DNA of 52,315 nt, from positions 1 through 52,315 of the forward strand of contig JAIPEX010000003.1 of assembly GCA_021736945.1 (NCBI GenBank), read 5' to 3'. Each line of letters opens with the position of its first letter. The first letter of the stretch is position 1. The notes under the pieces were generated by a model. The model searched no databases. It worked only from the letters and a program-made list of their open reading frames with translations, and was not told where the DNA came from. The translations under genes and the position numbers were made by a program. Source of the stretch: Halanaerobiales bacterium (GTDB lineage: Bacteria > Bacillota > Halanaerobiia > Halanaerobiales > M55B127). Shown piece after piece: positions 1 to 8,687 of this stretch.

Positions 1-140
1 GAGTCTGTAAAAGGATAGGAGTAGTGGGTATGGACTACCCGAATAGGTAACTTGATCGATGTTACGGGTGAAATTCATCTTATGTCCCATAAGATCAAGC
101 GACTATGAAGCTCGGTATTTCAATGCCGAGTAGTTCACGA
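1..140 (+). mobile_element. Right end of an IS200/IS605-type element (partial)
   Basis: The stretch ends in a GC-rich hairpin (CTCGGTATT, then CAATGCCGAG) at about 112-131, followed by TAGTTCAC. This is the kind of 3' end that closes IS200/IS605 (tnpB/IS1341) elements and also forms the scaffold end of their omega RNA. Only the last bases before the window edge could be coding: a short frame stops at the TAA at 48-50. No transposase gene is inside the window. The call rests on resemblance of the hairpin end and is an inference. It could be an isolated remnant or part of a complete element lying to the left. Confidence 0.5.
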
Positions 141-167
141 AGATAAGTAATTAAATTGAAATACTTC

Positions 168-196
168 TTGAAATGTACTATGATTGGTGTTATAAT
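168..196 (+). promoter_or_regulatory. Promoter of the NSS transporter unit
   Basis: TTGAAA at 168-173 and TATAAT at 191-196 are separated by 17 bases, a near-consensus housekeeping promoter. It would give a leader of about 135 bases before the transporter start at 337. Confidence 0.7.
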
Positions 197-202
197 CAAA
201 AA

Positions 203-333
203 AATAAATAAATGAATGAATGAAGGGAAGTGATATATGAGTAGTAAGTAGTAGAGAAAATATCAGTTTCTTGATTTTAGAAGTTGAGGAGCAAAAACCA
301 AAAAAACATATGAGTAGAAAGGAGTAGATAGTA
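203..333 (+). repeat. Low-complexity leader: AATR tetramers and AGTAGT-type heptads
   Basis: The leader of the NSS gene holds a run of AATA/AATG tetramers (203-222). Two stretches of degenerate AGTAGTA-type units follow at about 238-253 and 311-333. Two tiny frames occur in them: a four-codon one from the ATG at 237, preceded by AGGGAAGTGA, and a five-codon one from 309 whose end contains the transporter's own ribosome binding site. A related heptad run lies upstream of rocD (23591-23614). Function is unknown; length variation or a leader peptide is possible. Confidence 0.5.
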
Positions 334-336
334 GAT

Positions 337-1824
337 ATGCAAAGAGATCGATGGGATAGTAGAACGGCTTTTGTTCTTGCGGCAATTGGTTCTGCAGCTG
401 GTTTAGGCAATGCTTGGCGTTTTCCGTATATGGCTTATTCAAATGGAGGTGGCGCCTTCTTAATTCCATATTTTATAGCCTTATTAACAGCTGGTATACC
501 ACTTATAGTTCTTGAGTTTTCAATGGGTCAAAGTACACAGAGAGGTGCTCCAGGAGCTCTTGCCAAAGCTGGTAGAAAATTTGAAGGTTTTGGTTGGTGG
601 GCAGTTCTGTCCGGTACTATTATAACCAGTTATTATGCTGGTGTAATGGCATGGGCCTGGGACTTTTTAGCAGGTTCATTTACTTTAGGATGGGCAGATG
701 ACGCTGGTGCATTCTTTTACGATGAAGTTCTTGAGATATCCTCTGGACCCGGAGTATTGGGAGGATTTTCTACTTCAGTATTAATTGGTTTAATAATCAC
801 TTGGGTTGTCATCTATTTTATCTTAAGAAACGGTGCCCAAAGTGTAGGTAAAGTTGTTATGATAACAGTCCCCTTACCTATTATTCTAATGGGGATATTA
901 TTAATTAGAGCAGTCACCCTACCAGGTGCTGTAGAGGGGTTAAATTATTTCTTAGAACCGAACTTCTCAATGTTATCGAATCCAAGTGTTTGGATTGATG
1001 CTTATTCACAGGTATTCTTTACTCTTAGTTTAGGTTTTGGTATTATGATTGCCTATGCTAGTTATATGCCTGAAGATTCAGATATTATTAATAACGCTCT
1101 TATAACTGTATTTGCAAACTCTGGTATAAGTTTTATGGCTGGTATTGCTGTATTTGGTACCCTTGGATATATGGCTGAAACTCAGGGAGTAGCAATTTCT
1201 GAAGTAGCTACTGCTGGAGTAGGGTTAGCGTTTGTTGTTTATCCAAATGCAATCTCGCTGTTACCAGGTGGTGCTTTTGTTGTCGGATTGTTCGGTTTTG
1301 TATTCTTCGCAATGTTACTTTCTTTAGGTATAGACTCGGCTTTCTCAATTGTAGAAGCTGGGGTTGCTGCCCTCAAGGATAAATGGGGCGGTTCTAAAAG
1401 AAAAGTTACTCTATTTTATAGTCTCTTCCTTTTCATTGTCGGACTACTTTTTGTTACAAAAGGAGGACTATACTGGTTAGATATAGTTGACCATTATGTA
1501 AATACTTATGGCTTAGTATTTGCCGGTTTAACTGAAGCTATCATTATTGGTTGGTATTATGATACCAGCAAATTAAGAAATTATTTCAATTCAGTTTCTG
1601 AATATAAATTTGGAAGCTGGTGGGATATTATGATCAAGTATGTTACTCCAATAGTGCTCACTATTTTACTTGTTACTGAATTGATAGCTGATATTGGAAC
1701 TCCATATGGCGGTTATGAATTACGATACTTAGTCTACGGTGGATGGGTTGGAGTAATTGGTTTACTAATAGTTGCTTCATATATCTTATCCCGTCAGAGA
1801 GGCGTAGATGATGTTGATGTTTAA
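337..1824 (+). CDS. Sodium-dependent transporter of the NSS (neurotransmitter:sodium symporter) family
   Basis: This is a 495-residue membrane protein with about 11-12 hydrophobic segments. It opens with the NSS signature of transmembrane segment 1 (AIGSAAGLGNAWRFPY, residues about 16-31), which holds the sodium and substrate site in LeuT-like proteins. It probably imports an amino acid together with sodium, a sensible fuel in a saline habitat. The substrate cannot be read from sequence; bacterial homologues next to a MetS-like peptide carry methionine, alanine or related amino acids. The ATG at 337 is preceded by AAAGGAG at a rather long distance. It is followed at once by a small one-helix gene that looks like its accessory subunit, and the unit ends at a terminator at 1980-2007. 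Confidence 0.9.
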   Translation: MQRDRWDSRTAFVLAAIGSAAGLGNAWRFPYMAYSNGGGAFLIPYFIALLTAGIPLIVLEFSMGQSTQRGAPGALAKAGRKFEGFGWWAVLSGTIITSYYAGVMAWAWDFLAGSFTLGWADDAGAFFYDEVLEISSGPGVLGGFSTSVLIGLIITWVVIYFILRNGAQSVGKVVMITVPLPIILMGILLIRAVTLPGAVEGLNYFLEPNFSMLSNPSVWIDAYSQVFFTLSLGFGIMIAYASYMPEDSDIINNALITVFANSGISFMAGIAVFGTLGYMAETQGVAISEVATAGVGLAFVVYPNAISLLPGGAFVVGLFGFVFFAMLLSLGIDSAFSIVEAGVAALKDKWGGSKRKVTLFYSLFLFIVGLLFVTKGGLYWLDIVDHYVNTYGLVFAGLTEAIIIGWYYDTSKLRNYFNSVSEYKFGSWWDIMIKYVTPIVLTILLVTELIADIGTPYGGYELRYLVYGGWVGVIGLLIVASYILSRQRGVDDVDV

Positions 1825-1854
1825 AAACAAGTATTTAGAAGGGAGTATATAATT

Positions 1855-1965
1855 ATGAGTGGATCAGCAATTGTAACCTTGATTTTTGCTAGTGTTGTAC
1901 TTTATGGAGGACTTTTTATAACAGTGCGAAAAGCTGTAAAATCTCGAAATAAAGATGAAGAATAA
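1855..1965 (+). CDS. MetS-like small subunit of NSS transporter
   Basis: This is a 36-codon gene with a good ribosome binding site (GAAGGGAG) placed 30 bases behind the NSS transporter. The peptide is a single hydrophobic helix (residues about 4-23) followed by a short charged tail rich in Lys, Arg, Asp and Glu. That is the layout of the MetS-type peptides found beside MetP/NSS transporters, where they are needed for transport. Position, size and topology support the call, but residue-level similarity for so short a peptide is weak evidence. Confidence 0.75.
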   Translation: MSGSAIVTLIFASVVLYGGLFITVRKAVKSRNKDEE

Positions 1966-1979
1966 TTTTAAATATAACA

Positions 1980-2007
1980 GGGTCCGAATTTATTCGGGCC
2001 CTTTTTT
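1980..2007 (+). terminator. Rho-independent terminator after the NSS unit
   Basis: GGGTCCGAA and TTCGGGCCC form a 9-bp stem (one G-T pair) with a TTTA loop, followed by TTTTTT. Confidence 0.85.
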
Positions 2008-2031
2008 AAGTTATAAAAAAGAAGTGATATT

Positions 2032-3105
2032 ATGGTAAATAATGATATAAAAGCAAAATTTAATAAGTTGGGTTTTGATTTAATTGGCTTTACTAGGCCT
2101 AAGTTAAACAAAGAATTATCTAAAAATTTCAAAAATAGATATAATAAGGATGACTTACCTCCATTTGTACATCATAATGTAGAGAGAATACTTGACCCTA
2201 AAAAAGAAGCTCCTTGGGTTAATACTATTATTGTAGTCGGATTGTCATATGCAAGTAGTACGATTCAAAATACTGATGGTTTCATCTCAAGATACGCTCG
2301 TGGAAATGATTATCACAAAGTTATGGAAGAAAAAATTATAAAAGGAATTGAAGTTTTAAAAAAAGAGTTTAAAGCGCTTAAGTATTCTTATTATATAGAT
2401 AATGGGCCAGTTTTAGAAAAGGCTTTAGCCCAACAAGCTGGATTAGGTTGGATTGGTAAAAACACCCTTTTGATTAATGAAAAATACGGTTCATATATTT
2501 TCTTGGGAGAAATATTTATTGATAAAAAACTTTCTATAGATAATCCAGCAACTAATAAATGTGGTAACTGTACTTTATGTAGAGATAACTGTCCAACTGA
2601 TTCTTTAGAGACTCCATATTATTTAAACTACAGAACTTGTCGAAGTTATTTAACGCAAGAAAAAGGCATATTGGAGCAGAGCAAAGAACAATTAATAGGT
2701 AATTGTATTTGGGGATGTGATAATTGTCAAGAAGCCTGCCCTTTCAATGAAGAAATACCAAAGGATTTACATACTGAATTTGAACCTAAAATTACAGGAA
2801 ATATAGTTGATATATTGAATTATAAAAGAAAGGACTTTCCAAAAAGGTGGTTAAATACTGCTTTAAGTTGGAGAGGAATGAGAGTTATTCAAAGAAATGC
2901 TCTGATTTCATTGATAAATTTCGATGTTAAAAAAGAAAATTATAAGCAAGTGATAATAAAAAAAATGAACGATAATTCGCCTATTTTGAGATATTATGCA
3001 TATAAAGCTTATATAAGTTTAGGTTATGATCTAAGTCAAATTCAAGATAAAATAAATAAAGAAGATGAAATAAATATCAAAAAATTATTAGAAGGAAGTG
3101 GTTAG
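2032..3105 (+). CDS. queG: Epoxyqueuosine reductase QueG
   Basis: The 357-residue protein matches QueG, the cobalamin and Fe-S enzyme that reduces epoxyqueuosine to queuosine at the wobble base of tRNAs. Two ferredoxin-type cysteine clusters are visible: CGNCTLCRDNCP near residues 177-188 and CIWGCDNCQEACP near 226-238. The conserved N-terminal half includes the stretch DNGPVLEKALAQQAGLGWIG. The C-terminal 90 residues are helical, HEAT-like, as in longer family members. ATG at 2032 has GAAGTGA in front. The next gene starts one base after its stop, so both are probably co-transcribed. Confidence 0.93.
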   Translation: MVNNDIKAKFNKLGFDLIGFTRPKLNKELSKNFKNRYNKDDLPPFVHHNVERILDPKKEAPWVNTIIVVGLSYASSTIQNTDGFISRYARGNDYHKVMEEKIIKGIEVLKKEFKALKYSYYIDNGPVLEKALAQQAGLGWIGKNTLLINEKYGSYIFLGEIFIDKKLSIDNPATNKCGNCTLCRDNCPTDSLETPYYLNYRTCRSYLTQEKGILEQSKEQLIGNCIWGCDNCQEACPFNEEIPKDLHTEFEPKITGNIVDILNYKRKDFPKRWLNTALSWRGMRVIQRNALISLINFDVKKENYKQVIIKKMNDNSPILRYYAYKAYISLGYDLSQIQDKINKEDEINIKKLLEGSG

Positions 3106-4755
3106 ATGCCTAATGTTAGGTATAATAATTCTGAATATAAGATTTCTCATAGCATTAAAGCTTTGGACTTGTTATCAGAAATTGATATAGATAAAAAAGA
3201 TTTAGTAGTTGGAATAAAAGTAAATAATGAAATGGTAGATTTAAATTATGTTATTGAAAAAGATTGTAAGATAGAATTTGTATATAAGGATAAACCAGCG
3301 GGTAATCGTTTATATAAAAGAAGCTTATTTATGTTATTGGCCAAAGCAATTTATGAAATGTATGGAGATGAAATTTTAAATATTGAACATTCTTTAAGTA
3401 ATGGAATATATTGTGAATTAAGTGATAACAATGTTCTTAGTAAATCAGAGTTAGAAGATATTGTTGAAAAAATGAATGAAATTGTAAAAGAAAATTATAC
3501 AATTAATAAACATATAGTATCTCAAGAAGAAGGAATATCAATACTTAAAGATCAGGGTAATTTAGAAAAGGTAAGAATTATTGAACAAAAAAATCTTGAA
3601 CAGGTAAAACTTTATGAGCTGGATGGATATTATAATTACTATTATTATCCTTTAGTACCGAGTACAGGTTGCTTAGATAATTTCAAGCTACATTATCATT
3701 TTCCAGGATTTGTTCTCTTATATCCACCGGTTGAAAGTCCAAATACAGTTAAGGAGTTTATAGCCCAACCAAAATTAGCCGATATATTCTATGATTATGA
3801 AAAGTTAGGAGATATTTTAGAGGTAGGTTTTGTACCTGATTTAAATGATCACATAGAAAAAAATGAATACGGTGAATTAATTAGAATTTCGGAAGGTCTT
3901 CATGAAAAAAATATAGCAAAGATAGCCGATCAAATAGCTTCTCAGAAAGAGCAGAAAAGAATTATATTAATAGCTGGTCCGTCTTCTTCAGGTAAAACAA
4001 CCTTTACCAAAAGACTTTCGACCCAATTAAGAATCAATGGTTTAAAACCGGTTTCTATTTCTACCGATAATTATTTTGTCAATAGAGATAAAACCCCTCT
4101 TGATGAAGATGGGAATTTTGATTTTGAATCACTTCATGCTATAAATTTAGAATTATTTAATGACCATCTTGTAAGATTAATGAGAGGTGAAAAGGTCAGA
4201 CTGCCTCGATTTAATTTTAAAAAAGGAGTACGAGAAAAAAGTGATAAAGTGATGGAGTTGAATTCCGATCAGCCAATATTAATTGAAGGGATCCATAGTT
4301 TAAATAATAAACTTACAGAATTTATCCCAGAAGATCACAAATATAAGATATTTGTAAGTGCCTTAACGCAATTAAATATTGATATGCAGAATCGAATTCC
4401 TACCTCCGATACAAGGTTAATAAGAAGAATAGTAAGAGATAACCTATTTAGAGGTCATTCTGCATATGATACACTAGAAATGTGGGGGAGAGTTCGCAAA
4501 GGAGAGGAAGTTAACATTTATCCTTATCAAGAAAATGCTGATGTAATGTTTAATTCTGCTTTGATTTATGAATTAGCAGTTCTAAAAAATTGTGCTGTTC
4601 CCTTACTAGAGGAAATTGATAGGGAAAACCAATACTTCTATGAAGCAAAAAGATTATTGGAAGTTCTTGACTGTTTCAAAAATATGCCATTTGAAGAGAT
4701 ACCAAAAACTTCCATTTTAAGAGAGTTTATCGGAGGTAGTGTATATAGAGAATAG
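3106..4755 (+). CDS. Nucleoside kinase (TGS-like, threonyl-tRNA synthetase-like and uridine kinase domains)
   Basis: This 549-residue protein has an N-terminal ubiquitin-like/TGS region (about 1-65) and a middle region resembling the editing domain of threonyl-tRNA synthetase. It ends in a uridine kinase-type P-loop domain with GPSSSGKTTF near residue 291 and STDNYF downstream. The composition is typical of the clostridial uridine kinase-like family that phosphorylates nucleosides with ATP or GTP. The exact substrate is not evident. The start codon lies directly after the queG stop with GAAGGAAG upstream, so translation is probably coupled. It converges with the HAD gene on the other strand. 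Confidence 0.85.
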   Translation: MPNVRYNNSEYKISHSIKALDLLSEIDIDKKDLVVGIKVNNEMVDLNYVIEKDCKIEFVYKDKPAGNRLYKRSLFMLLAKAIYEMYGDEILNIEHSLSNGIYCELSDNNVLSKSELEDIVEKMNEIVKENYTINKHIVSQEEGISILKDQGNLEKVRIIEQKNLEQVKLYELDGYYNYYYYPLVPSTGCLDNFKLHYHFPGFVLLYPPVESPNTVKEFIAQPKLADIFYDYEKLGDILEVGFVPDLNDHIEKNEYGELIRISEGLHEKNIAKIADQIASQKEQKRIILIAGPSSSGKTTFTKRLSTQLRINGLKPVSISTDNYFVNRDKTPLDEDGNFDFESLHAINLELFNDHLVRLMRGEKVRLPRFNFKKGVREKSDKVMELNSDQPILIEGIHSLNNKLTEFIPEDHKYKIFVSALTQLNIDMQNRIPTSDTRLIRRIVRDNLFRGHSAYDTLEMWGRVRKGEEVNIYPYQENADVMFNSALIYELAVLKNCAVPLLEEIDRENQYFYEAKRLLEVLDCFKNMPFEEIPKTSILREFIGGSVYRE

Positions 4756-4767
4756 TAGATAGTTAAT

Positions 4768-5346
4768 TTAACTTTTAATATCTGTAATAATTTCATCAAT
4801 AATTTCTTCAATATCATTCCAGTTATCTACCCTGTATAATAAATCTGAATCTTGTATATCTTGATTATGATATTTATTAACAAGGATGACTGGAATGTTT
4901 TTGTTTAATATATTTTTTGAATTAGCCTGATTATCTTCAATGAAAACTTTTATATTTTTATCTACAGCTAATTCAGCTTTATTATGGTCGTGATAAAGAT
5001 AATCATAATTGACATTATGCTGAGCAAGCCATTTGATTGTTAATGGTCTAAACTTCTTATGGCGAGCTGTTATCAAATAAATAGTATGCCCATCATTTTT
5101 TAATTGGTCCATAATATTTTTTGCGTTGGGCGCGATTTCGACGTTAGAGTATATTTCATGTATTTTATTATTAAGAAATTCTCTTAAATCTTCCAAAGGT
5201 AAATCATAGGCTTCTGAAAAGTCATATACATCTTTTTTTCTTTTAATATTTTCTTCGAAATAATTATTTAAAGATCTTAACCAAATATTTTCTTTACCCT
5301 TTTTCTCATGTGTTATTACACCATCAATATCAATACCAATATTCAT
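4768..5346 (-). CDS. HAD-family 5' nucleotidase, NT5C type
   Basis: The 192-residue protein starts with the HAD catalytic motif DIDGV (nucleophile and acid aspartates at residues 5 and 7). It has the TAR of motif II near the middle and an EDN motif in the C-terminal third. This is the arrangement of the 5'(3')-deoxyribonucleotidase/NagD-like NT5C group, soluble phosphatases acting on nucleotides or similar small phosphates. ATG at 5346 is preceded by GGGAGGCAAT on the minus strand. It is divergent from nth and convergent with the nucleoside kinase. The precise substrate is unknown. Confidence 0.75.
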   Translation of the reverse strand: MNIGIDIDGVITHEKKGKENIWLRSLNNYFEENIKRKKDVYDFSEAYDLPLEDLREFLNNKIHEIYSNVEIAPNAKNIMDQLKNDGHTIYLITARHKKFRPLTIKWLAQHNVNYDYLYHDHNKAELAVDKNIKVFIEDNQANSKNILNKNIPVILVNKYHNQDIQDSDLLYRVDNWNDIEEIIDEIITDIKS

Positions 5347-5459
5347 ATTTATTGCCTCCCAAACTTCAATATAGAGTGAAATTATGATATAATTTTTTTA
5401 AGATGATCAATAGTTATTTTAACATTTTTTTGGTAGATTTTCCAGAAGGAGATGATAAT

Positions 5460-6101
5460 TTGGAAAAAAATATAGAAGAAATTATTGAATACTTTGAAGA
5501 AAAATATCCCGATCCGGAAACAGCTTTAAATTATAAAACCCCTTTTCAATTGTTAATAGCAACCATCATGTCAGCGCAGACCACTGATGTACAGGTTAAT
5601 AAAGTTAATGAAGAACTGTTTAAGAAATATAAAACGCCTAGTGATTTTGCTAAATTAAATGTGGAAGAATTACAAAAAGAAATACAATCTATAGGGTTAT
5701 ATAAAAATAAGAGTAAATATATTATAGAAACGAGTAAGATGATTTTAGAAGACTATAATGGAGAAATACCTAAAAGCAGAAAAGAGTTAACAAAATTACC
5801 AGGAGTTGGTAGAAAAACGGCTAATGTAGTTTTAGCTAATGCTTTTAATCAGGAAACAATTGCAGTTGATACACATGTTTTTAGAGTTGCTAACAGATTA
5901 GGTTTAGTTCATACTTCAAATAGAGACCAGGTTGAACAAGATCTTATGAAAGTAGTACCTGGTGATTATTGGACTAAATTTCATCACTGGTTAATATTTC
6001 ATGGTAGAGAAGTTTGTAAAGCCAGAAAACCTCGTTGTGATGAGTGTGAGCTTAGTTCTTATTGTGAGTATTATCAAAATCAAATTAAGGAGGCTAATTA
6101 A
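5460..6101 (+). CDS. nth: Endonuclease III (DNA glycosylase/AP lyase)
   Basis: The protein carries the helix-hairpin-helix LPGVGRKTANVVL with its catalytic lysine nearby, the conserved aspartate in AVDTHVFRVANRLGL, and the C-terminal Fe-S loop CKARKPRCDECELSSYC (spacing C-x6-C-x2-C-x5-C). It removes oxidised pyrimidines and nicks abasic sites. I chose the TTG at 5460: it sits 8 bases after AGAAGGAG and gives 213 residues, the normal length. The upstream ATG at 5403 would add 19 hydrophobic residues not typical of Nth and has no ribosome binding site. TATAAT lies just upstream (about 5389). The TPR gene follows after one base. Confidence 0.92.
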   Translation: MEKNIEEIIEYFEEKYPDPETALNYKTPFQLLIATIMSAQTTDVQVNKVNEELFKKYKTPSDFAKLNVEELQKEIQSIGLYKNKSKYIIETSKMILEDYNGEIPKSRKELTKLPGVGRKTANVVLANAFNQETIAVDTHVFRVANRLGLVHTSNRDQVEQDLMKVVPGDYWTKFHHWLIFHGREVCKARKPRCDECELSSYCEYYQNQIKEAN

Positions 6102-6102
6102 A

Positions 6103-6840
6103 ATGTGTAAAACTAAAAAAATATTATTATTTTCTTTAATATTTGTTTTAATGTTTTCTATTTCTACACAAGCACAGAGCTTATTAGAAAAGGGAATTAA
6201 TGAATATAACAGTGGAAATTATAAAAAAGCAATAGATCATTTAACAAGTTATGCTGCTGAAAATCAAAGTAGCTATCTTGTTCATTTTTATCTGGGACTT
6301 AGTTATACTAAATTAAATCAATACAACCCTGCAATAGATTCATTTAATTATGCTAGAGAAATCAAAGGGGATTCCTATAATCTCTTGGTTAATTTAGGTC
6401 GTGCTTATTATAATAATGATGAAAAATCAAAAGCTTATGATATACTTTTAAAGGCTAAAGGTTATACACCAAAAGATGAACAGGTATATAATTTACTTGG
6501 CTTAATTCATATGGATAAAAGAGAATATAATCAAGCCATAGATAACTTTGAACAAGCAATTGAATTAAATAAGGATAACTTTTATGTGTATAACAATTTG
6601 AGTTTAAGCTATATAAATTTAGGTAACTTCAGTGAAGCAAGAAAATATATTAATAAAGCTTTAGAATTAGATCCTTCCGTACCATTTGTTTATAACAATG
6701 CTGGCATTGTATATGAAAATTTAGAACAGTACTCCCAAGCTGCCAAATATTACAGAAAAGCTCTAGAAATAGATGAAAATTATAAAAAAGCAGAAGTTAA
6801 TCTAGATAGAGTTGAGAACAAAATACCTGAGGAGGAATAA
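6103..6840 (+). CDS. Secreted or membrane-anchored TPR-repeat protein
   Basis: The 245-residue product begins with a basic stretch and a hydrophobic core ending in STQAQS, a likely Sec signal peptide cleaved near residue 25. The rest is about six tetratricopeptide repeats, seen as recurring A-x3-Y/F patterns such as NYKKAIDHL, EYNQAIDNFEQAIELN and QAAKYYRKALEID. TPR arrays bind other proteins; nothing here tells the partner. ATG at 6103 follows AAGGAGGC, one base after the nth stop. The next gene's ATG lies one base after this stop, so nth, this gene and the PPC gene probably form one operon. Confidence 0.8.
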   Translation: MCKTKKILLFSLIFVLMFSISTQAQSLLEKGINEYNSGNYKKAIDHLTSYAAENQSSYLVHFYLGLSYTKLNQYNPAIDSFNYAREIKGDSYNLLVNLGRAYYNNDEKSKAYDILLKAKGYTPKDEQVYNLLGLIHMDKREYNQAIDNFEQAIELNKDNFYVYNNLSLSYINLGNFSEARKYINKALELDPSVPFVYNNAGIVYENLEQYSQAAKYYRKALEIDENYKKAEVNLDRVENKIPEEE

Positions 6841-6841
6841 A

Positions 6842-7261
6842 ATGCTTAAAGAATTTAGTGTAGATGAAGTATATATGGGTAGGCTTGAAAAAGATGATGA
6901 CCTCCTAAAAGAACTAACAAAAGTGGTAAAAAATAAAAATATTCAAACTGGGATTATAAAAGTAATAGGTGCAGTTCAACAAGCTAAAATAGGTTTTTAT
7001 AATCAGGATAAGAATGAATATGAATATAAGAAATTTGATAGAGAAATGGAAGTTGTAAGTTGTATTGGAAATATATCTCTAATGGAAGGTGAACCCTTTA
7101 TACATGCACATATAGTTTTAGCAGATGAAGATGGCAGTTGTTATGGAGGCCATTTAGCAGAAGGCACTAAGGTTTTTGCCAGTGAATTTTATATTCAACC
7201 TCTTAAAGGAAATAAGCTTGAGAGAAAGCATGATGAGGCTACACAGTTAACTCTCTGGTAA
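6842..7261 (+). CDS. PPC/DUF296 domain protein
   Basis: This is a small soluble protein of 139 residues covering one PPC (plant and prokaryote conserved, DUF296) domain. Characteristic parts are the N-terminal GRLEKDDDLLKEL, the GIIKVIGAVQQAKIGFY strand region and the metal-binding-like HAHIVLADEDGSCYGGHL. In plants the domain belongs to AT-hook proteins. In bacteria it is a stand-alone trimeric protein, often called a DNA-binding protein, without proven function. ATG at 6842 follows GAGGAGGAA. The TPR gene upstream is almost contiguous. Confidence 0.85.
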   Translation: MLKEFSVDEVYMGRLEKDDDLLKELTKVVKNKNIQTGIIKVIGAVQQAKIGFYNQDKNEYEYKKFDREMEVVSCIGNISLMEGEPFIHAHIVLADEDGSCYGGHLAEGTKVFASEFYIQPLKGNKLERKHDEATQLTLW

Positions 7262-7280
7262 TTGGAAAGGAGCAATAAAT

Positions 7281-8597
7281 ATGAATAATAAAATATATGT
7301 ATTAGATACAAATGTTTTGCTCGATGATCCTAGTGCTATCTATGATTATAAAGAACACGAGGTTATGATACCTTTAGCTGTTTTAGAAGAACTTGATAAT
7401 CAAAAAAACAAAACTTCTGATATTGGTTATAATGCCAGGGAAACCTCCCGAATTTTAGATGACTTAAGAATTAAAGGAAAACTCAATAAAGGGATTGAAT
7501 TAGAAAATGGTAGTTCATTAAAAATTGTTATTGATAAAGAAAAACTTAAACTGCCTCCACATCTAAGCGCAACTAAATTTGATAATAGAATACTATCAAC
7601 TGCTATTGAATTAAAAGAATCTAACCCTGAAAAGGAAGTAGTAATGGTTTCTAATGATATAAACTTAAGATTAATAGCAAATGCATTTGATATTCAAGCA
7701 GAAGACCATAAAAGTAATGGTATTGATGGGGAAGAGTTATATGATGGATTTATTGAAATTAATACTACAAGTAGTATAATTGATAAATATTATAATGATA
7801 AAAAACTTGATCCTCAAGAATTAGATGGAGATTTTAATGAATTATATCCTCATCAAATGGTCCAGTTATCAACTACTGATGATAAAAACAAGAGTGCCCT
7901 TGGTCGTTTTGATGGTAAAAAGATAGTTCCATTAATTTTTGATAAAAATACTCCCATGGGCATTAAACCACTAAATAGAGAACAAAAATTTGCATTAGAA
8001 TTATTATTAAATGATGATATAAAAGTGGTAACTGTCTCTGGTAAAGCAGGTACTGGAAAAACTTTGCTTGCTTTAGCTGCAGGATTACAAAAAGTTACAA
8101 ATGATAAGATTTTTGAAAGGGTGCTTATAGCAAGACCAGTTGTTCCAATGGGTAAAGATATGGGATATTTACCAGGATCTGTAGAAGAAAAATTAGAACC
8201 CTGGATGCAGCCTATTCTAGATAACTTAAATTTAATCATTCATAGCAATGAGGGCTCTTATCTTTCTATTGATCAGTTAATTGAAAATAATTTTATTCAG
8301 ATTGAAGCTTTGACATATATAAGAGGTAGATCAATTCCAAATCAATATATTATTATAGATGAAGCACAGAACCTTTCAAAACATGAAGTTAAAACTATTT
8401 TAACTAGGGTAGGTAAAGATTCCAAAATAATTTTAACAGGTGATCCTTTCCAAATAGATAACCCTTATTTAGATAAAGTCAACAATGGTTTATCTCAAGT
8501 TGCAAATCATTTTTATGAAGAACAAATAGCAGGACACATCATGTTATTAAAAGGCGAAAGATCTAAAATTGCACAAATAGCTAGTGATTTACTTTAA
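7281..8597 (+). CDS. PIN domain plus PhoH-like ATPase
   Basis: The 438-residue protein has an N-terminal PIN nuclease domain (about 1-150), starting YVLDTNVLLDDP with acidic residues that would bind metal. The C-terminal PhoH domain has Walker A SGKAGTGKT near residue 253 and Walker B YIIIDEAQN near residue 355. This is the PhoH2/YlaK-like arrangement, which couples an ATP-driven helicase with a ribonuclease and is thought to act on RNA. ATG at 7281 has GGAAAGGAG upstream. It is the last gene before the lysine riboswitch; no clear terminator is visible between them. Confidence 0.9.
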   Translation: MNNKIYVLDTNVLLDDPSAIYDYKEHEVMIPLAVLEELDNQKNKTSDIGYNARETSRILDDLRIKGKLNKGIELENGSSLKIVIDKEKLKLPPHLSATKFDNRILSTAIELKESNPEKEVVMVSNDINLRLIANAFDIQAEDHKSNGIDGEELYDGFIEINTTSSIIDKYYNDKKLDPQELDGDFNELYPHQMVQLSTTDDKNKSALGRFDGKKIVPLIFDKNTPMGIKPLNREQKFALELLLNDDIKVVTVSGKAGTGKTLLALAAGLQKVTNDKIFERVLIARPVVPMGKDMGYLPGSVEEKLEPWMQPILDNLNLIIHSNEGSYLSIDQLIENNFIQIEALTYIRGRSIPNQYIIIDEAQNLSKHEVKTILTRVGKDSKIILTGDPFQIDNPYLDKVNNGLSQVANHFYEEQIAGHIMLLKGERSKIAQIASDLL

Positions 8598-8633
8598 AAT
8601 AACCAATTAACTTGATAAAATTGCTCATATTCC

Positions 8634-8662
8634 TTGACAGGTTAAATATATTATTATATACT
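8634..8662 (+). promoter_or_regulatory. Promoter of the lysine riboswitch unit
   Basis: TTGACA at 8634-8639 and TATACT at 8657-8662 lie 17 bases apart. The transcript would start around 8669, just ahead of the riboswitch. Confidence 0.8.
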
Positions 8663-8687
8663 AATTTAAAATTAAATATAAGAAATT

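Noticed and set aside
203-333. Leader of the NSS gene as a riboswitch
   Set aside because: Only low-complexity repeats and one weak hairpin are seen; no conserved core of a known riboswitch class and no terminator.
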